Assembly: GCA_027490225.1 (NCBI GenBank)
Contig: JAIXYK010000055.1
Coordinates: 29,715-93,714, forward strand
DNA from: Bacteroidota bacterium
Lineage (GTDB): Bacteria > Bacteroidota > Bacteroidia > M30B66
Direction of reading: 5' to 3'
Length of the DNA stretch: 64,000 nucleotides
In this document: one piece after another, positions 17,228 through 26,845 of the stretch
Layout: each line of letters begins with the position of its first letter
Position numbering within the stretch: position 1 is the first letter of the stretch
Made by a program: the position numbers and the translations under genes
The notes under the pieces: model-generated
Databases searched by the model: none
Told to the model about the DNA's origin: nothing
The model's input: the letters and a program-made list of their open reading frames with translations, nothing else

Positions 17228-19540
17228 ATGAAAAATAATATTTCAATTACGTTCTTCTTTCTAATATTCATAAATATGGGAAGTCTATGGAGTCAAAAAA
17301 AATACACTGTTAGCGGTACACTAACAGATGGTACAAACGGCGAAACAATGATAGGGGCAGCTGTGCTTATAAAAGAAAAAAAAGGAGTTGGAACCACCTG
17401 TAATCCACAAGGTTTTTATTCACTTACACTTTCTGAAGGTTCCTATACTTTGCAAATTCAATTTATCGGATATCAGCAAATAGAAAAACAAATTGTTTTG
17501 GATAAGAATATTGTTCTCGATTTTAAGCTAAACCCTAATTCTATTGCGATGAAGGAGTTTGAAGTTACCGATAAAAAAGATAATGATAACCTCACAAAAA
17601 CTGAAATTGGAGTAGAAAAATTAGACATGAAAGAAATTGAAAAAATTCCTGTAATTTTTGGAGAAAAAGATATTTTAAAAACAATACAACTATTACCCGG
17701 AGTAAAATCAGCTGGAGAAGGAAATAGTGGATTTTTTGTAAGAGGGGGCTCAGCCGACCAAAACCTTATTCTTTTAGATGAAGCACCAGTATATAATGCT
17801 TCTCATCTACTTGGATTCTTTAGCACATTTAATAGCGATGCTTTAAAAGATGTTACAATTATCAAAGGAAATAGTCCTGCGCAGTATGGCGGTAGGTTAT
17901 CTTCTGTACTTGATGTAAAAATGAAAGAAGGAAACAATCAAAAATACAATGTAGCAGGAGGATTAGGATTGATTAGCAGCCGATTAAGTGTTGAAGGCCC
18001 AATTCAAAAAGATAAATCATCTTTTATCATTTCTGGTCGGAGAACTTATGCAGATGTATTCTTACAAGCAACAGATGAATTTGCAGGAAATAAGCTCTAT
18101 TTCTATGATTTAAATCTTAAAGCAAATTATAAAATAAATGATAAAAACCGAATCTTCGTTTCAGGATACTTTGGTAAAGATGTGTTAGGATTTGGTGATA
18201 ATTTCGGAATTAATTGGGGGAACAAAACAGCCACATTAAGGTGGAATAGCATTCTGTCTGCCAGATTATTTTCGAACACTTCTTTAATTTATAGCAATTA
18301 TGACTTCAATATTAAAATTAACTCTGGAGGTGCAGATTTCAATATTAATTCAAATATAAAAGACTGGAATTTAAAACAGGAATTTAGCTATTTCATCAAT
18401 GAAAAAAACACTCTTAAATTTGGATTTAATAGCATTCACCATACAATTACACCGAGCAGATTTGAGGGCGAATTAGTTACTCAAGATAAAAAAGAAAGTA
18501 GAAGTTCTCTTGAAAATGCATTGTTTATAAACAATACTTCTAAGATAAATGAGAAACTAACATTAGATTATGGTTTGAGACTTTCTGCATTTAGCTTGTT
18601 AGGTGGAGATACCTATAACATTTATGAAAAAGGGATTTTAAAAGATAGCGTTGTTTTAGAAAATGGTGAACTTGGTAAAACATATTACAATTTAGAACCT
18701 AGATTTCAATTCAGTTATTTAATTAATGATAAAAATAGTCTTAAAGGTGGCTATGCAAGAAACACACAGCACTTGCATTTACTTAGTAATAGCAACACTG
18801 GGGCTCCTAGTGACCAATGGATTGGAAATTCATATAATATTAAACCTGAAATAAGTGACCAAATAAGTTTAGGGTATTTTAGAAATTTTAAAGAAAATAA
18901 ATACCAGTTTAGCACGGAAATATATTACAAAGATTTACAAAATCAGGTAGATTATAAAAATGGTGCAGATATTAACAGTGCTCCTGATGTAGAAAGTGAA
19001 TTGCTCTTTGGAAAAGGAAGGGCATATGGGGCCGAATTTCTAATTAAAAAAACACAAGGAAAATTTACAGGCTGGATTGGCTATACATTATCAAGAACGG
19101 AGAGAAAAATTGAGGGTATTAACAACAATGACTGGTATGTAGCTCGTCAAGATAGAACGCATGATTTATCTGTAGTTGCTATGTATGAATTAACAAAAAG
19201 GTGGTCAATATCAGGATTATTCGTTTATAATACTGGCAATGCTGCAACATTTCCAAGTGGGAAATATAGCCTAGAAGATAAAACACTTTTTTATTATACC
19301 GAGAGAAACGGATACAGGATGCCTGCTTATCATAGAATGGATTTCGGTGCGACTTATACAAAGCCTCACAAGAAAAAATACGAATCTTCTTGGAATTTTA
19401 GTTTGTACAATGTGTATGGAAGAGAAAATGCATATACCATTACTTTCGAAAACGACCCTAACGATCCTTCAAGAACGAGGGCTTTACAAACATCACTATT
19501 CAGGTGGGTTCCGTCAGTTACTTACAATTTTAAATTTTAA
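17228..19540 (+). CDS. TonB-dependent receptor with carboxypeptidase-like N-terminal domain
   Basis: The 770-residue product has a signal peptide (1-22), a carboxypeptidase regulatory-like beta-sandwich (about 26-105, VSGTLTDGTNGETMIGAAVLIKEK), a plug domain (about 135-230) with GFFVRGGSADQNLILLDEAPVYN, and a 22-strand-type barrel ending in an aromatic strand (VPSVTYNFKF). There is no SusD partner; instead a DUF4249 lipoprotein follows 11 bp downstream, a pairing common in Bacteroidota. Its place directly behind an ABC efflux system suggests that the same signal controls uptake and export, possibly of one metal chelator or peptide. That link is inference. Confidence 0.93.
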   Translation: MKNNISITFFFLIFINMGSLWSQKKYTVSGTLTDGTNGETMIGAAVLIKEKKGVGTTCNPQGFYSLTLSEGSYTLQIQFIGYQQIEKQIVLDKNIVLDFKLNPNSIAMKEFEVTDKKDNDNLTKTEIGVEKLDMKEIEKIPVIFGEKDILKTIQLLPGVKSAGEGNSGFFVRGGSADQNLILLDEAPVYNASHLLGFFSTFNSDALKDVTIIKGNSPAQYGGRLSSVLDVKMKEGNNQKYNVAGGLGLISSRLSVEGPIQKDKSSFIISGRRTYADVFLQATDEFAGNKLYFYDLNLKANYKINDKNRIFVSGYFGKDVLGFGDNFGINWGNKTATLRWNSILSARLFSNTSLIYSNYDFNIKINSGGADFNINSNIKDWNLKQEFSYFINEKNTLKFGFNSIHHTITPSRFEGELVTQDKKESRSSLENALFINNTSKINEKLTLDYGLRLSAFSLLGGDTYNIYEKGILKDSVVLENGELGKTYYNLEPRFQFSYLINDKNSLKGGYARNTQHLHLLSNSNTGAPSDQWIGNSYNIKPEISDQISLGYFRNFKENKYQFSTEIYYKDLQNQVDYKNGADINSAPDVESELLFGKGRAYGAEFLIKKTQGKFTGWIGYTLSRTERKIEGINNNDWYVARQDRTHDLSVVAMYELTKRWSISGLFVYNTGNAATFPSGKYSLEDKTLFYYTERNGYRMPAYHRMDFGATYTKPHKKKYESSWNFSLYNVYGRENAYTITFENDPNDPSRTRALQTSLFRWVPSVTYNFKF

Positions 19541-19551
19541 TTTTAATAATC

Positions 19552-20367
19552 ATGAAAAAAATAATATCAATCAAATTAATAATATTAGTTTTATTCACTT
19601 CCTTTTTTCTTGTTTCATGTGAAAAAGAAATAGAAATTGATTTAAACGAAGGAGATACACAAATAGTAATTGAAGGTGAAATTACAAATGAACCAGGACC
19701 ATATAAAGTTAAAATAAGTAAAACTGTCAATTTTAATAAAGGGAACAATTTCCCCGGAGTATCAAATGCAATAGTTACAATTACAGATAACTTGGGAAAT
19801 ACTGAGCAGCTTATTGAAATTGAAAATGGAATATACCAAACATCTAGTTTAGTTGGTATACAAGGAAACACTTATACCCTTAATATTAGTGTTGAGGGGA
19901 AAAACTATTCTGCTATTTCAAAAATGCCAATGCAAGTAAATCTAGATAGTTTAAGGTTTAACGAATTTTCTGCCCCTTTGGGAGGAGGGAATAGTTTAAC
20001 AACTGTGCCGATGTTTAAAGACCCAGTAGAAAAAGGGAATAACTATCGTTTCTTTTTTAGTGTAAATGGAGAAAAAAATACTGGATATATTATTACTAAC
20101 GATAATGTAAATAATGGACAAGAAAATCAAAGACCTATTTTTGACCAAGAATTAGAAGTTAATATGGGTGACACTGTTATAGTAGAAATGCGTTGTATTG
20201 ATTTAAATATTTATAATTATTTTTATACGTTAAGTCAAATATCAGGAGGAGGTCCCGGCGGTGGAGCAACTCCAAGCAATCCTCCTAATAATATTACCGG
20301 AGATAAAGCTTTAGGTTATTTTTCGGCGCATACAATTCAAAAAAGACTGCAAATCGCAACTAAATAA
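19552..20367 (+). CDS. DUF4249-family lipoprotein
   Basis: The 271-residue product has a lipoprotein signal with lipobox Cys C23 (FLVSC), followed by EKEIEIDLNEGDTQIVIEGEI and a beta-rich domain with VKISKTVNF and NTYTLNISVEGKNYSA, as in DUF4249 proteins. These are usually encoded next to a TonB receptor, as here, and are thought to sit at the receptor mouth or on the inner leaflet of the outer membrane, but their role is not established. A flexible Gly/Pro-rich GGGPGGGATPSNPPNN lies near residue 240. It is the last gene of the efflux/receptor run. No terminator hairpin is evident after it. Confidence 0.85.
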   Translation: MKKIISIKLIILVLFTSFFLVSCEKEIEIDLNEGDTQIVIEGEITNEPGPYKVKISKTVNFNKGNNFPGVSNAIVTITDNLGNTEQLIEIENGIYQTSSLVGIQGNTYTLNISVEGKNYSAISKMPMQVNLDSLRFNEFSAPLGGGNSLTTVPMFKDPVEKGNNYRFFFSVNGEKNTGYIITNDNVNNGQENQRPIFDQELEVNMGDTVIVEMRCIDLNIYNYFYTLSQISGGGPGGGATPSNPPNNITGDKALGYFSAHTIQKRLQIATK

Positions 20368-20396
20368 AATAAAAAAATTCTAGTGAAATATTTTCC

Positions 20397-20414
20397 CGCA
20401 GATTTCGCAGATTT
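20397..20414. repeat. Two tandem copies of CGCAGATTT
   Basis: Two perfect 9-bp units lie in the 150-bp convergent gap between the DUF4249 gene and recG. The same unit recurs as a simple repeat in many Bacteroidota intergenic regions. The rest of this gap is AT-rich with nothing recognisable. Confidence 0.5.
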
Positions 20415-20518
20415 CAATATTTGTATTAAGTGAAATTAATAATTCTACCAATAAAATAAATCACATTAAAAATAACAAAATAAATAATCACTAAATCTTT
20501 AAAATGAATTTTCAAAAC

Positions 20519-22636
20519 TCAAGAAATCCTTCCCCAATTCATCATTTTCTTTTCTAATTCCTGTAAGCGCAATTTTAAGCGAATATTATAAGGTTGTTCT
20601 AAAAGCGGATCATCTTGTAAAACCCTTTCAGCCAAATGCCTGCTTTCAATCAGCAATTTATTGTCCTTTACAATATCTGAAAGTTTCAAATCTAATACGC
20701 CGCTTTGTTGCGTGCCTTGTAAATCACCGGGACCACGCAATTCTAAATCTACTTCCGCTATTCTGAAACCATCAGTAGTTTCTTCCATGGTTTCAATTCT
20801 GCGGCGAGCTTCTTTGCTCAATTTGAAACTGGTAAGCAATAAACAATATGATTGATCTGCACCACGCCCTACCCTACCGCGTAATTGATGTAACTGAGAA
20901 AGTCCAAAACGTTCTGCACTTTCTATAACCATTACCGAAGCATTCGGTACATTCACGCCAACTTCAATAACAGTAGTTGCGACCATTATTTGTGTTTGGT
21001 GTTTTACAAATCGCTGCATTTCGAATTCCTTGTCGGAAGGTTTTAATTTACCATGCACCACGCTCACATGATATTTGGGAGCAGGAAACCATGCAACCAA
21101 ATGTTCATAACCATCCATTAAGTTCTTATAATCAAGCTGTTCACTTTCTTCAATTAAAGGGTAAACAATATATACTTGTCGCCCAATATCAATTTGACTT
21201 TTCACAAATTCCAATACCCTTGGTCTATCTTTTTCGTAATGATGTTTTGTAAAAATGGGTTTTCTTCCCGGAGGTAATTCATCAATTATAGAAATATCTA
21301 AATCTCCATAAGCAGTCATAGCCAATGTTCTTGGAATTGGAGTGGCGCTCATTATTAATACATGGGGCGGTAAAACGTTTTTAGCCCAAAGTTTTGCACG
21401 TTGCGCCACACCAAAACGATGTTGTTCATCTATCACAACAAAACCTAGATTTTTAAAAACAACTTTATCTTCCAGTAAAGCGTGAGTACCTACTAAAATT
21501 TGTAATTCTCCCGATACCAAATCAGCATGTAAAATGTCTCTGGCTTTCTTTTTACTTGAACCTGTAAGAATAGAAATTTTCACTCCAATAGCTTCTGCTA
21601 ATGGTTGTAAGGATACAAAATGCTGTTGCGCCAGAATCTCTGTTGGAGCCATCAGGCAGGCTTGAAAACCATTATCAATGGCCATTAACATACTTAAAAA
21701 TGCAACAATTGTTTTTCCACTTCCCACATCACCTTGCACCAAACGGTTCATTTGAATAGGCTTTGCAACGTCTGCACGAATTTCTTTCACCACTCGTTTT
21801 TGCGCATTGGTAAGTTCAAATGGCAAGTGATTTTTATAAAACCCATTAAATACCTCACCAATTTTTTCAAATGGAAATCCTTTAATGGATGTCTTGTTGA
21901 TTTTGTATTGCAGTAACAATTTCAACTGAAGAAAAAACAGTTCTTCAAATTTCAATCTTCTTTCAGCATACATTAATTCCTGCGCATTTCCAGGAGCATG
22001 AATCCAATGGTAAGCAATGTTTAATGGAACAAGCTGCATTTGCTGGATAATCTCATCTGGAACCGTTTCTTTTATTTGCGAAGAAACCATGTTTAAGGCC
22101 TGACGAATCAAATTTGCCATTCCCCGAGTATCGAGCCAATTACGTTTCATGGCTTCAGAACTCGAATAAACTGGTTGTAAAGTTGAAGCTGTTGTCAACT
22201 TTTCAGGTGAAAAAACTTCCAATTCTGGATGCGCTATATTGTACGAACCATTAAAAACTGTTGGTTTTCCGAATAATAAAAAGTCAATACCTGGTTTTAT
22301 TTTCTCGCGTGCATACTTTATTCCTTGGAACCAAACCAATTCAATTGTACCTGTTTGATCCCTAAAAATTGCGGTCATCCGCTGTGTTCGCTCTTTTCCT
22401 TTTATCTCAACTTTTTCGATTCTTCCAATCAACTGCACATAAGGAAGTTCTTCTACAATTTCCCTAACTGTAAATATTCTGGTTCTATCTATATAACGAA
22501 ATGGGTACCATTGCAATAAATCTCCTATTGTTGCAATATTGCATTCTTTCAACAATAGAGCAGCTTTCCGAGGTAATAATCCGGGAATTTGCGTAATGGA
22601 TGTTTCTAGTGCTGACACGCTGCAAAAGAAATGCAT
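20519..22636 (-). CDS. recG: ATP-dependent DNA helicase RecG
   Basis: RecG remodels stalled replication forks and branch-migrates junctions. The 705-residue product is close to the usual length (about 690). It starts with the helical PGLLPRKAALLLKE segment, then an OB-fold wedge domain (about 50-160). The helicase motor shows Walker A QGDVGSGKT (about 299-307), DEQHRFG (about 402), motif III MSATPIPRT and motif VI QLRGRVGRG. The C-terminal TRG/wedge contact region includes ELRGPGDLQGTQQSG. It is transcribed alone, convergent with the TonB/DUF4249 operon and divergent from rmuC across a 251-bp gap. Confidence 0.97.
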   Translation of the reverse strand: MHFFCSVSALETSITQIPGLLPRKAALLLKECNIATIGDLLQWYPFRYIDRTRIFTVREIVEELPYVQLIGRIEKVEIKGKERTQRMTAIFRDQTGTIELVWFQGIKYAREKIKPGIDFLLFGKPTVFNGSYNIAHPELEVFSPEKLTTASTLQPVYSSSEAMKRNWLDTRGMANLIRQALNMVSSQIKETVPDEIIQQMQLVPLNIAYHWIHAPGNAQELMYAERRLKFEELFFLQLKLLLQYKINKTSIKGFPFEKIGEVFNGFYKNHLPFELTNAQKRVVKEIRADVAKPIQMNRLVQGDVGSGKTIVAFLSMLMAIDNGFQACLMAPTEILAQQHFVSLQPLAEAIGVKISILTGSSKKKARDILHADLVSGELQILVGTHALLEDKVVFKNLGFVVIDEQHRFGVAQRAKLWAKNVLPPHVLIMSATPIPRTLAMTAYGDLDISIIDELPPGRKPIFTKHHYEKDRPRVLEFVKSQIDIGRQVYIVYPLIEESEQLDYKNLMDGYEHLVAWFPAPKYHVSVVHGKLKPSDKEFEMQRFVKHQTQIMVATTVIEVGVNVPNASVMVIESAERFGLSQLHQLRGRVGRGADQSYCLLLTSFKLSKEARRRIETMEETTDGFRIAEVDLELRGPGDLQGTQQSGVLDLKLSDIVKDNKLLIESRHLAERVLQDDPLLEQPYNIRLKLRLQELEKKMMNWGRIS

Positions 22637-22887
22637 ATTAAGTTCACATGCAATTAGAGATTATGAGCATGTTGACATGTATATATTTCATTTTAAGATA
22701 ATTTATTTACCAAAATCAATTTCAATTCTTAATAACTTTTAAAGAAAACTTAAGGCTTTTCAGATTATTTCGGTCATAAGCAATTATCTAAAATCTATCT
22801 TTAGTAAATTTACAAGATTCATTTCATTATTATTACGGCTTAAGTATTACGATATATATATTCAAACTAAATCTCTCAAAACAAAAA

Positions 22888-24291
22888 ATGCTTTACGTTC
22901 TCCTCGCTATTTGCGTTATTAATTCCATTTTAATTGTAATGATTTTTCTCAAGAAAAATGGAACAAACCCACAATCAGAAGAAAAGATAAATGCTATTTC
23001 ACAACAGCTCATTAGATTAGAAAGTAATTCGAAGGAAGATTTCAAAATGAACCGGGAAGAAGCAGCAAAAACTGCCAAAGAAAATCGGGAAGATGTGGGT
23101 AAAAACATCCTTTTCTTTTCAGAAAGCAATGCCGAAAAACTGGAGAAATTGACTCAAAAAATGGAAGTGCAGTTAAATGCAATTCAAGAACAATTTAAAC
23201 AAGATGCGCATCTAAATCGGGAAAATACCATTCAACGTTTCCGAGAATTTCAGGATACGCTCGATAAAAACATCAAAGCCATTAACGAATTGCAAAAAGA
23301 GAAGTTTTCGCAAATCGATGAAAGACAAACAAAACTGATTGAAAATACCGAGAAAAAACTGGAACAAATGCGCGAAACGGTTGATGAAAAACTCCAAAAA
23401 ACCTTGAGCGAGCGCATTGGTCAAAGTTTCGAAACTGTTGGAAAACAACTAGAAGCCGTGCAATTAGGTTTGGGAGAAATGAAAACCTTAGCACAAGATG
23501 TTGGAGGTTTGAAAAAGGTGCTTGGAAACGTTAAAAAGAGGGGTGGATTGGGAGAAATACAACTAGAAATGTTGCTCGAAACTATTCTTGCTCCTGAACA
23601 ATATGAAGCAAATGTTAAAACCAAAAAAGGCTCGGCCGATTTAGTAGAATTTGCCATAAAATTACCTGGACGCGATGATGATAAAAATGTGGTTTGGTTA
23701 CCCATTGATGCAAAATTTCCTAAAGATGCCTACGAACAAATGCAAGAAGCTCACGAAAGTGGGGATGTTGCTTTGATTGAAGCTGGAAATAAAAACTTAG
23801 AGAACATCATTAAAAAAATGGCGAAAGACATCAGAGATAAATACATCGATCCGCCAAATACAACTGATTTTGCCATTATGTTTCTGCCATTTGAAGGCAT
23901 TTATGCAGAAGTAATCAGACGCTCACACTTATTGGAACAATTGCAACGTGAATTTAAAGTTGCAGTTACCGGGCCAACAACATTGGCAGCAATTTTAAAC
24001 AGCTTACAAATGGGCTTCAGAACTTTAGCTTTACAACAACGAAGCAGCGAAGTGTGGACAATACTTGGTGCTGTAAAAACCGAATTCGAAAAGTTTGGTG
24101 GAATGCTAGAAAAGGCGCAAAAAAATATCACAACAGCAGGAAGTACTTTAGATGAATTAATTGGGAAGCGTACCAATGCCATCAATAGAAAATTGCGCGA
24201 TGTGCAAGCTTTACCAAGTGGAGAAAGCAGAAAAATACTTCCAGAAATTGGCATAAATACCGAAACAGCTGAAGAAGAACAAAACAATTGA
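22888..24291 (+). CDS. rmuC: DNA recombination protein RmuC homologue
   Basis: The 467-residue product has an N-terminal membrane anchor (about 1-22), a long coiled coil rich in Glu, Lys and Gln (about 30-200), and the RmuC nuclease-like domain (about 205-425). Recognisable motifs are KRGGLGEIQLEMLLE, LPGRDDDKNVVWLPIDAKFP and TTDFAIMFLPFEGIYAEV. RmuC limits DNA rearrangements at inverted repeats and has a PD-(D/E)XK-like core. The gene is divergent from recG, another recombination gene. The gap between them has no clear promoter box or LexA-type palindrome. Confidence 0.94.
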   Translation: MLYVLLAICVINSILIVMIFLKKNGTNPQSEEKINAISQQLIRLESNSKEDFKMNREEAAKTAKENREDVGKNILFFSESNAEKLEKLTQKMEVQLNAIQEQFKQDAHLNRENTIQRFREFQDTLDKNIKAINELQKEKFSQIDERQTKLIENTEKKLEQMRETVDEKLQKTLSERIGQSFETVGKQLEAVQLGLGEMKTLAQDVGGLKKVLGNVKKRGGLGEIQLEMLLETILAPEQYEANVKTKKGSADLVEFAIKLPGRDDDKNVVWLPIDAKFPKDAYEQMQEAHESGDVALIEAGNKNLENIIKKMAKDIRDKYIDPPNTTDFAIMFLPFEGIYAEVIRRSHLLEQLQREFKVAVTGPTTLAAILNSLQMGFRTLALQQRSSEVWTILGAVKTEFEKFGGMLEKAQKNITTAGSTLDELIGKRTNAINRKLRDVQALPSGESRKILPEIGINTETAEEEQNN

Positions 24292-24353
24292 TTTATTAAC
24301 GCGTTGTGTTCATAATCATTTAAGACATGCTGTCAGTTTATTGCTGATGGTCT

Positions 24354-24361
24354 TATCTTTG
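24354..24361 (+). promoter_or_regulatory. Candidate -7 box upstream of thioredoxin
   Basis: TATCTTTG is a perfect match to the Bacteroidota TAnnTTTG element, 28 bp before the trxA ATG. No TTG is found at the standard 19-21 bp spacing, so support comes from the -7 box alone. Confidence 0.5.
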
Positions 24362-24388
24362 AACCGCAGTTAAAAATTAAAAATAATC

Positions 24389-24709
24389 ATGGCTTTACAA
24401 ATCACAGATGCAAATTTCGAGGAATTAGTCCTTAAATCAGATAAACCAGTACTTGTTGACTTCTGGGCAGAATGGTGCGGCCCTTGTCGCGTTGTTGGTC
24501 CAATTGTAGAAGAACTTTCTAAAGACTTCGACGGAAAAGCAGTAGTCGGAAAAGTTGATGTTGACACAAATCCAGAAATTTCTATGAAATACGGAATTCG
24601 TAATATTCCTACTTTATTGGTTTTCAAAAACGGAGAAGTAGTTGACAAACAAGTTGGTGCAGTGCCAAAAAATGTACTTGCTACCAAGTTAGAAGCTCAA
24701 ATGGCTTAG
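24389..24709 (+). CDS. trxA: Thioredoxin
   Basis: The 106-residue thioredoxin is the standard cytosolic size, with the redox-active WCGPC (C30 and C33) in [16 protein letters not shown]. The buried Asp and cis-Pro are in place ([12 protein letters not shown]), and the [14 protein letters not shown] helix ends the fold. It is a general disulfide reductase recycled by thioredoxin reductase. There is no signal peptide. It appears to have its own promoter (24354-24361) and terminator (24740-24780), so it is a single-gene unit. Confidence 0.97.
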   Translation: MALQITDANFEELVLKSDKPVLVDFWAEWCGPCRVVGPIVEELSKDFDGKAVVGKVDVDTNPEISMKYGIRNIPTLLVFKNGEVVDKQVGAVPKNVLATKLEAQMA

Positions 24710-24739
24710 TCTTTTTGAATTAAAAAATTCATATTAATT

Positions 24740-24780
24740 TAAAAAACACAGGATGATTTATTCTGTGTTTTTTTATTTAT
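24740..24780 (+). terminator. Rho-independent terminator after thioredoxin
   Basis: AAAAAACACAG (24741-24751) pairs perfectly with CTGTGTTTTTT (24763-24773), followed by more T. The stem is only moderately GC-rich, but the layout fits an intrinsic terminator. Confidence 0.75.
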
Positions 24781-24786
24781 TTACAT

Positions 24787-25716
24787 ATGCCAATTAATCG
24801 TCAAGAACTACAGCAATATGGTCATCTCGAATTGATGGCCCGTCAGGTGGTAGAAGGTTTTATTACAGGTTTACATAAAAGTCCGTTCCATGGATTTTCA
24901 GTTGAATTTGCAGAATACCGACAATACAATCAAGGTGAAGCAATTCGCTACATTGACTGGAGGTTGTATGGAAAAACTGACAAATTGTTTGTAAAACGGT
25001 TCGAAGAAGAAACCAACTTACGCTGCCAGATAGTCATCGACCGCTCAGCATCTATGTACTTTCCATTGGATGTCAAATCAAAAAACATCGAAAGCAAATT
25101 AAGCTTTTCTGCTAAAGCAGCTGCTTCATTGGTCTACATGCTTAATAAACAGAGAGATGCTACTGGATTAAGCGTATTTTCTGACGATTTAGAAATTCAA
25201 ACACCTGCAAGGTCAGCAGGTGTGCACATGGCAATGTTGTACGCTGAATTAGAAAAAATGATGGACACACCTTGGGACCAAAAACAAGGTGAAACCAATG
25301 CTGCAAAATCATTACACATTATTGCAGAAGCTGTCCACAAAAGAAGTTTGGTGGTTATTTTCAGCGATATGTTTGATAATGGAACCGATACTGAACAGAT
25401 TTTTTCTGCCCTCCAACATTTGAAACACAATAAACATGAAGTGATTCTCTTTCATGTTACGGATAAGGAAAAAGAATTAAATTTCGATTACGATAACCGT
25501 CCCTACAAATTTGTAGACATGGAAAGTGGGGAAGAAATAAAACTTCAACCACAGCAAGTAAAAGAAAAGTACTTGCAACACATTCAGGAATTTACCCAGG
25601 AATTAAAATTAAGGTGTGCCCAATATCATATTGATTTTGTTGATGCAGATATCAATCAAGGCTATTCACAAATATTACTTCCTTATTTAATGAAAAGAAC
25701 CAACATGCGCGTTTAA
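24787..25716 (+). CDS. DUF58 domain protein with VWA-like fold
   Basis: The 309-residue product begins with the DUF58 hallmark GFSVEFAEYRQYNQGEAIRYIDWRLYGKTDKLFVKRFEEE (residues 37-75). It then carries a von Willebrand A-like domain with a MIDAS-type DRSAS at 85-89. DUF58 proteins commonly pair with MoxR-type AAA+ ATPases and help assemble or activate protein complexes, but their exact action is not settled. This gene is first in a three-gene set with a second VWA protein (32 bp downstream) and an AAA+ ATPase. There is no signal peptide or membrane segment, so it is cytosolic. Confidence 0.9.
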   Translation: MPINRQELQQYGHLELMARQVVEGFITGLHKSPFHGFSVEFAEYRQYNQGEAIRYIDWRLYGKTDKLFVKRFEEETNLRCQIVIDRSASMYFPLDVKSKNIESKLSFSAKAAASLVYMLNKQRDATGLSVFSDDLEIQTPARSAGVHMAMLYAELEKMMDTPWDQKQGETNAAKSLHIIAEAVHKRSLVVIFSDMFDNGTDTEQIFSALQHLKHNKHEVILFHVTDKEKELNFDYDNRPYKFVDMESGEEIKLQPQQVKEKYLQHIQEFTQELKLRCAQYHIDFVDADINQGYSQILLPYLMKRTNMRV

Positions 25717-25748
25717 ACAAGCAGCGCAGTTATCCGTTATTTTAAGCT

Positions 25749-26840
25749 ATGGAAGGATTTCGTTTTTCAAAGTACGAACCCGATAAAGAAAAGCCGCCGT
25801 TTGAGCGTTTATTGGACATTTTTAAAGAAGTTTTGCTGCATACAAGTGGCAATCTTCCCGAAGCTTTAGATTGGATGAATCACCTCGATCGTCAATATAA
25901 CATTACAACCGACGAGTATGGAATGGGCGATTTTATTGAAGAACTGAAGAAAAAAGGTTACATCAAAGAAGACGATGAGCAGCAATTGCAAATGACGCCA
26001 AAAGTGGAGCGCGAAATTAGACGCGATTCACTCAACAAAATCTTTGGAAAACTTAAAAAAGGAAAACGTGGAAACCATTCCACCAAATACAATGGTCAAG
26101 GCGACGAAACAGGCATGGACAAAAGAGCCTACGAGTTTGGTGACCCAATTGAATCTATTTCTTTAACTGATTCTATACGAAATGCGCAGGTAAATCATGG
26201 CGCCGCAGATTTCAGGTTAGAAGAAGGAGATTTGGAAGTCTATCAACAAGAATACAGAACGCAAACATCTACAGTTTTGATGATTGACATTTCACACTCT
26301 ATGATCTTGTATGGGGAAGACAGAATTACACCAGCCAAAAAAGTAGCGCTTGCATTATCTGAACTCATCAAAATAAAATATCCAAAAGATACTTTAGATG
26401 TATTAGTTTTTGGAAATGATGCCTGGCCAATAAAAGTTACCGATATTCCATACCTGCAAGTTGGACCTTTTCATACCAATACCGTTGCTGGTCTTGAGTT
26501 AGCAATGGATTTATTGAGAAGAAGAAAAACACCCAACAAGCAAATTTTTATGATTACCGATGGAAAACCAACTTGCTTAAAAGAAGGTGATCATTATTAT
26601 AAAAACAGCAATGGGCTGGACCGCAAAATTGTAAACAAAACCCTTGCACTTGCTGCTCAATGCCGCAGATTACGCATCCCCATCACAACATTCATGCTGG
26701 CCAGCGATAGTTGGCTGCAAAGTTTTGTTGAAGAATTTACCGAAACCAATGGTGGACGCGCATTCTACACAGGATTAGAAGGTTTAGGAGACATCATATT
26801 CGCAGATTACGAACGCAATAGAATTAAAAAAACAAAATAA
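25749..26840 (+). CDS. VWA domain protein partnered with AAA+ ATPase
   Basis: The 363-residue product has a charged helical N-terminal half (1-165). A VWA domain follows (about 170-350) with the metal-ion-dependent adhesion site DISHS at about residue 180, the conserved Thr in NTVAGLELA and the Asp in MITDGKPTC. It resembles the VWA subunits of magnesium-chelatase-like and YehP/CoxE-like complexes, in which the metal site binds a client. It stands between the DUF58 gene and the AAA+ gene (5 bp gap), so the three products probably act as one complex. There is no signal peptide. Confidence 0.88.
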   Translation: MEGFRFSKYEPDKEKPPFERLLDIFKEVLLHTSGNLPEALDWMNHLDRQYNITTDEYGMGDFIEELKKKGYIKEDDEQQLQMTPKVEREIRRDSLNKIFGKLKKGKRGNHSTKYNGQGDETGMDKRAYEFGDPIESISLTDSIRNAQVNHGAADFRLEEGDLEVYQQEYRTQTSTVLMIDISHSMILYGEDRITPAKKVALALSELIKIKYPKDTLDVLVFGNDAWPIKVTDIPYLQVGPFHTNTVAGLELAMDLLRRRKTPNKQIFMITDGKPTCLKEGDHYYKNSNGLDRKIVNKTLALAAQCRRLRIPITTFMLASDSWLQSFVEEFTETNGGRAFYTGLEGLGDIIFADYERNRIKKTK

Positions 26841-26845
26841 TTTAC

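Noticed and set aside
19347..19622. Plus-strand ORF spanning the end of the TonB receptor and the DUF4249 start
   Set aside because: Both overlapped genes have clear family sequence; this frame has none.
23212..23705. Several minus-strand ORFs within rmuC
   Set aside because: They are Phe/Leu/Ser-rich reverse readings of a coiled-coil gene, a common artefact of Glu/Lys-rich sequence.
24298..24305. AACGCGTT palindrome after rmuC
   Set aside because: It is an isolated 8-bp palindrome with no loop, T-run or nearby partner.
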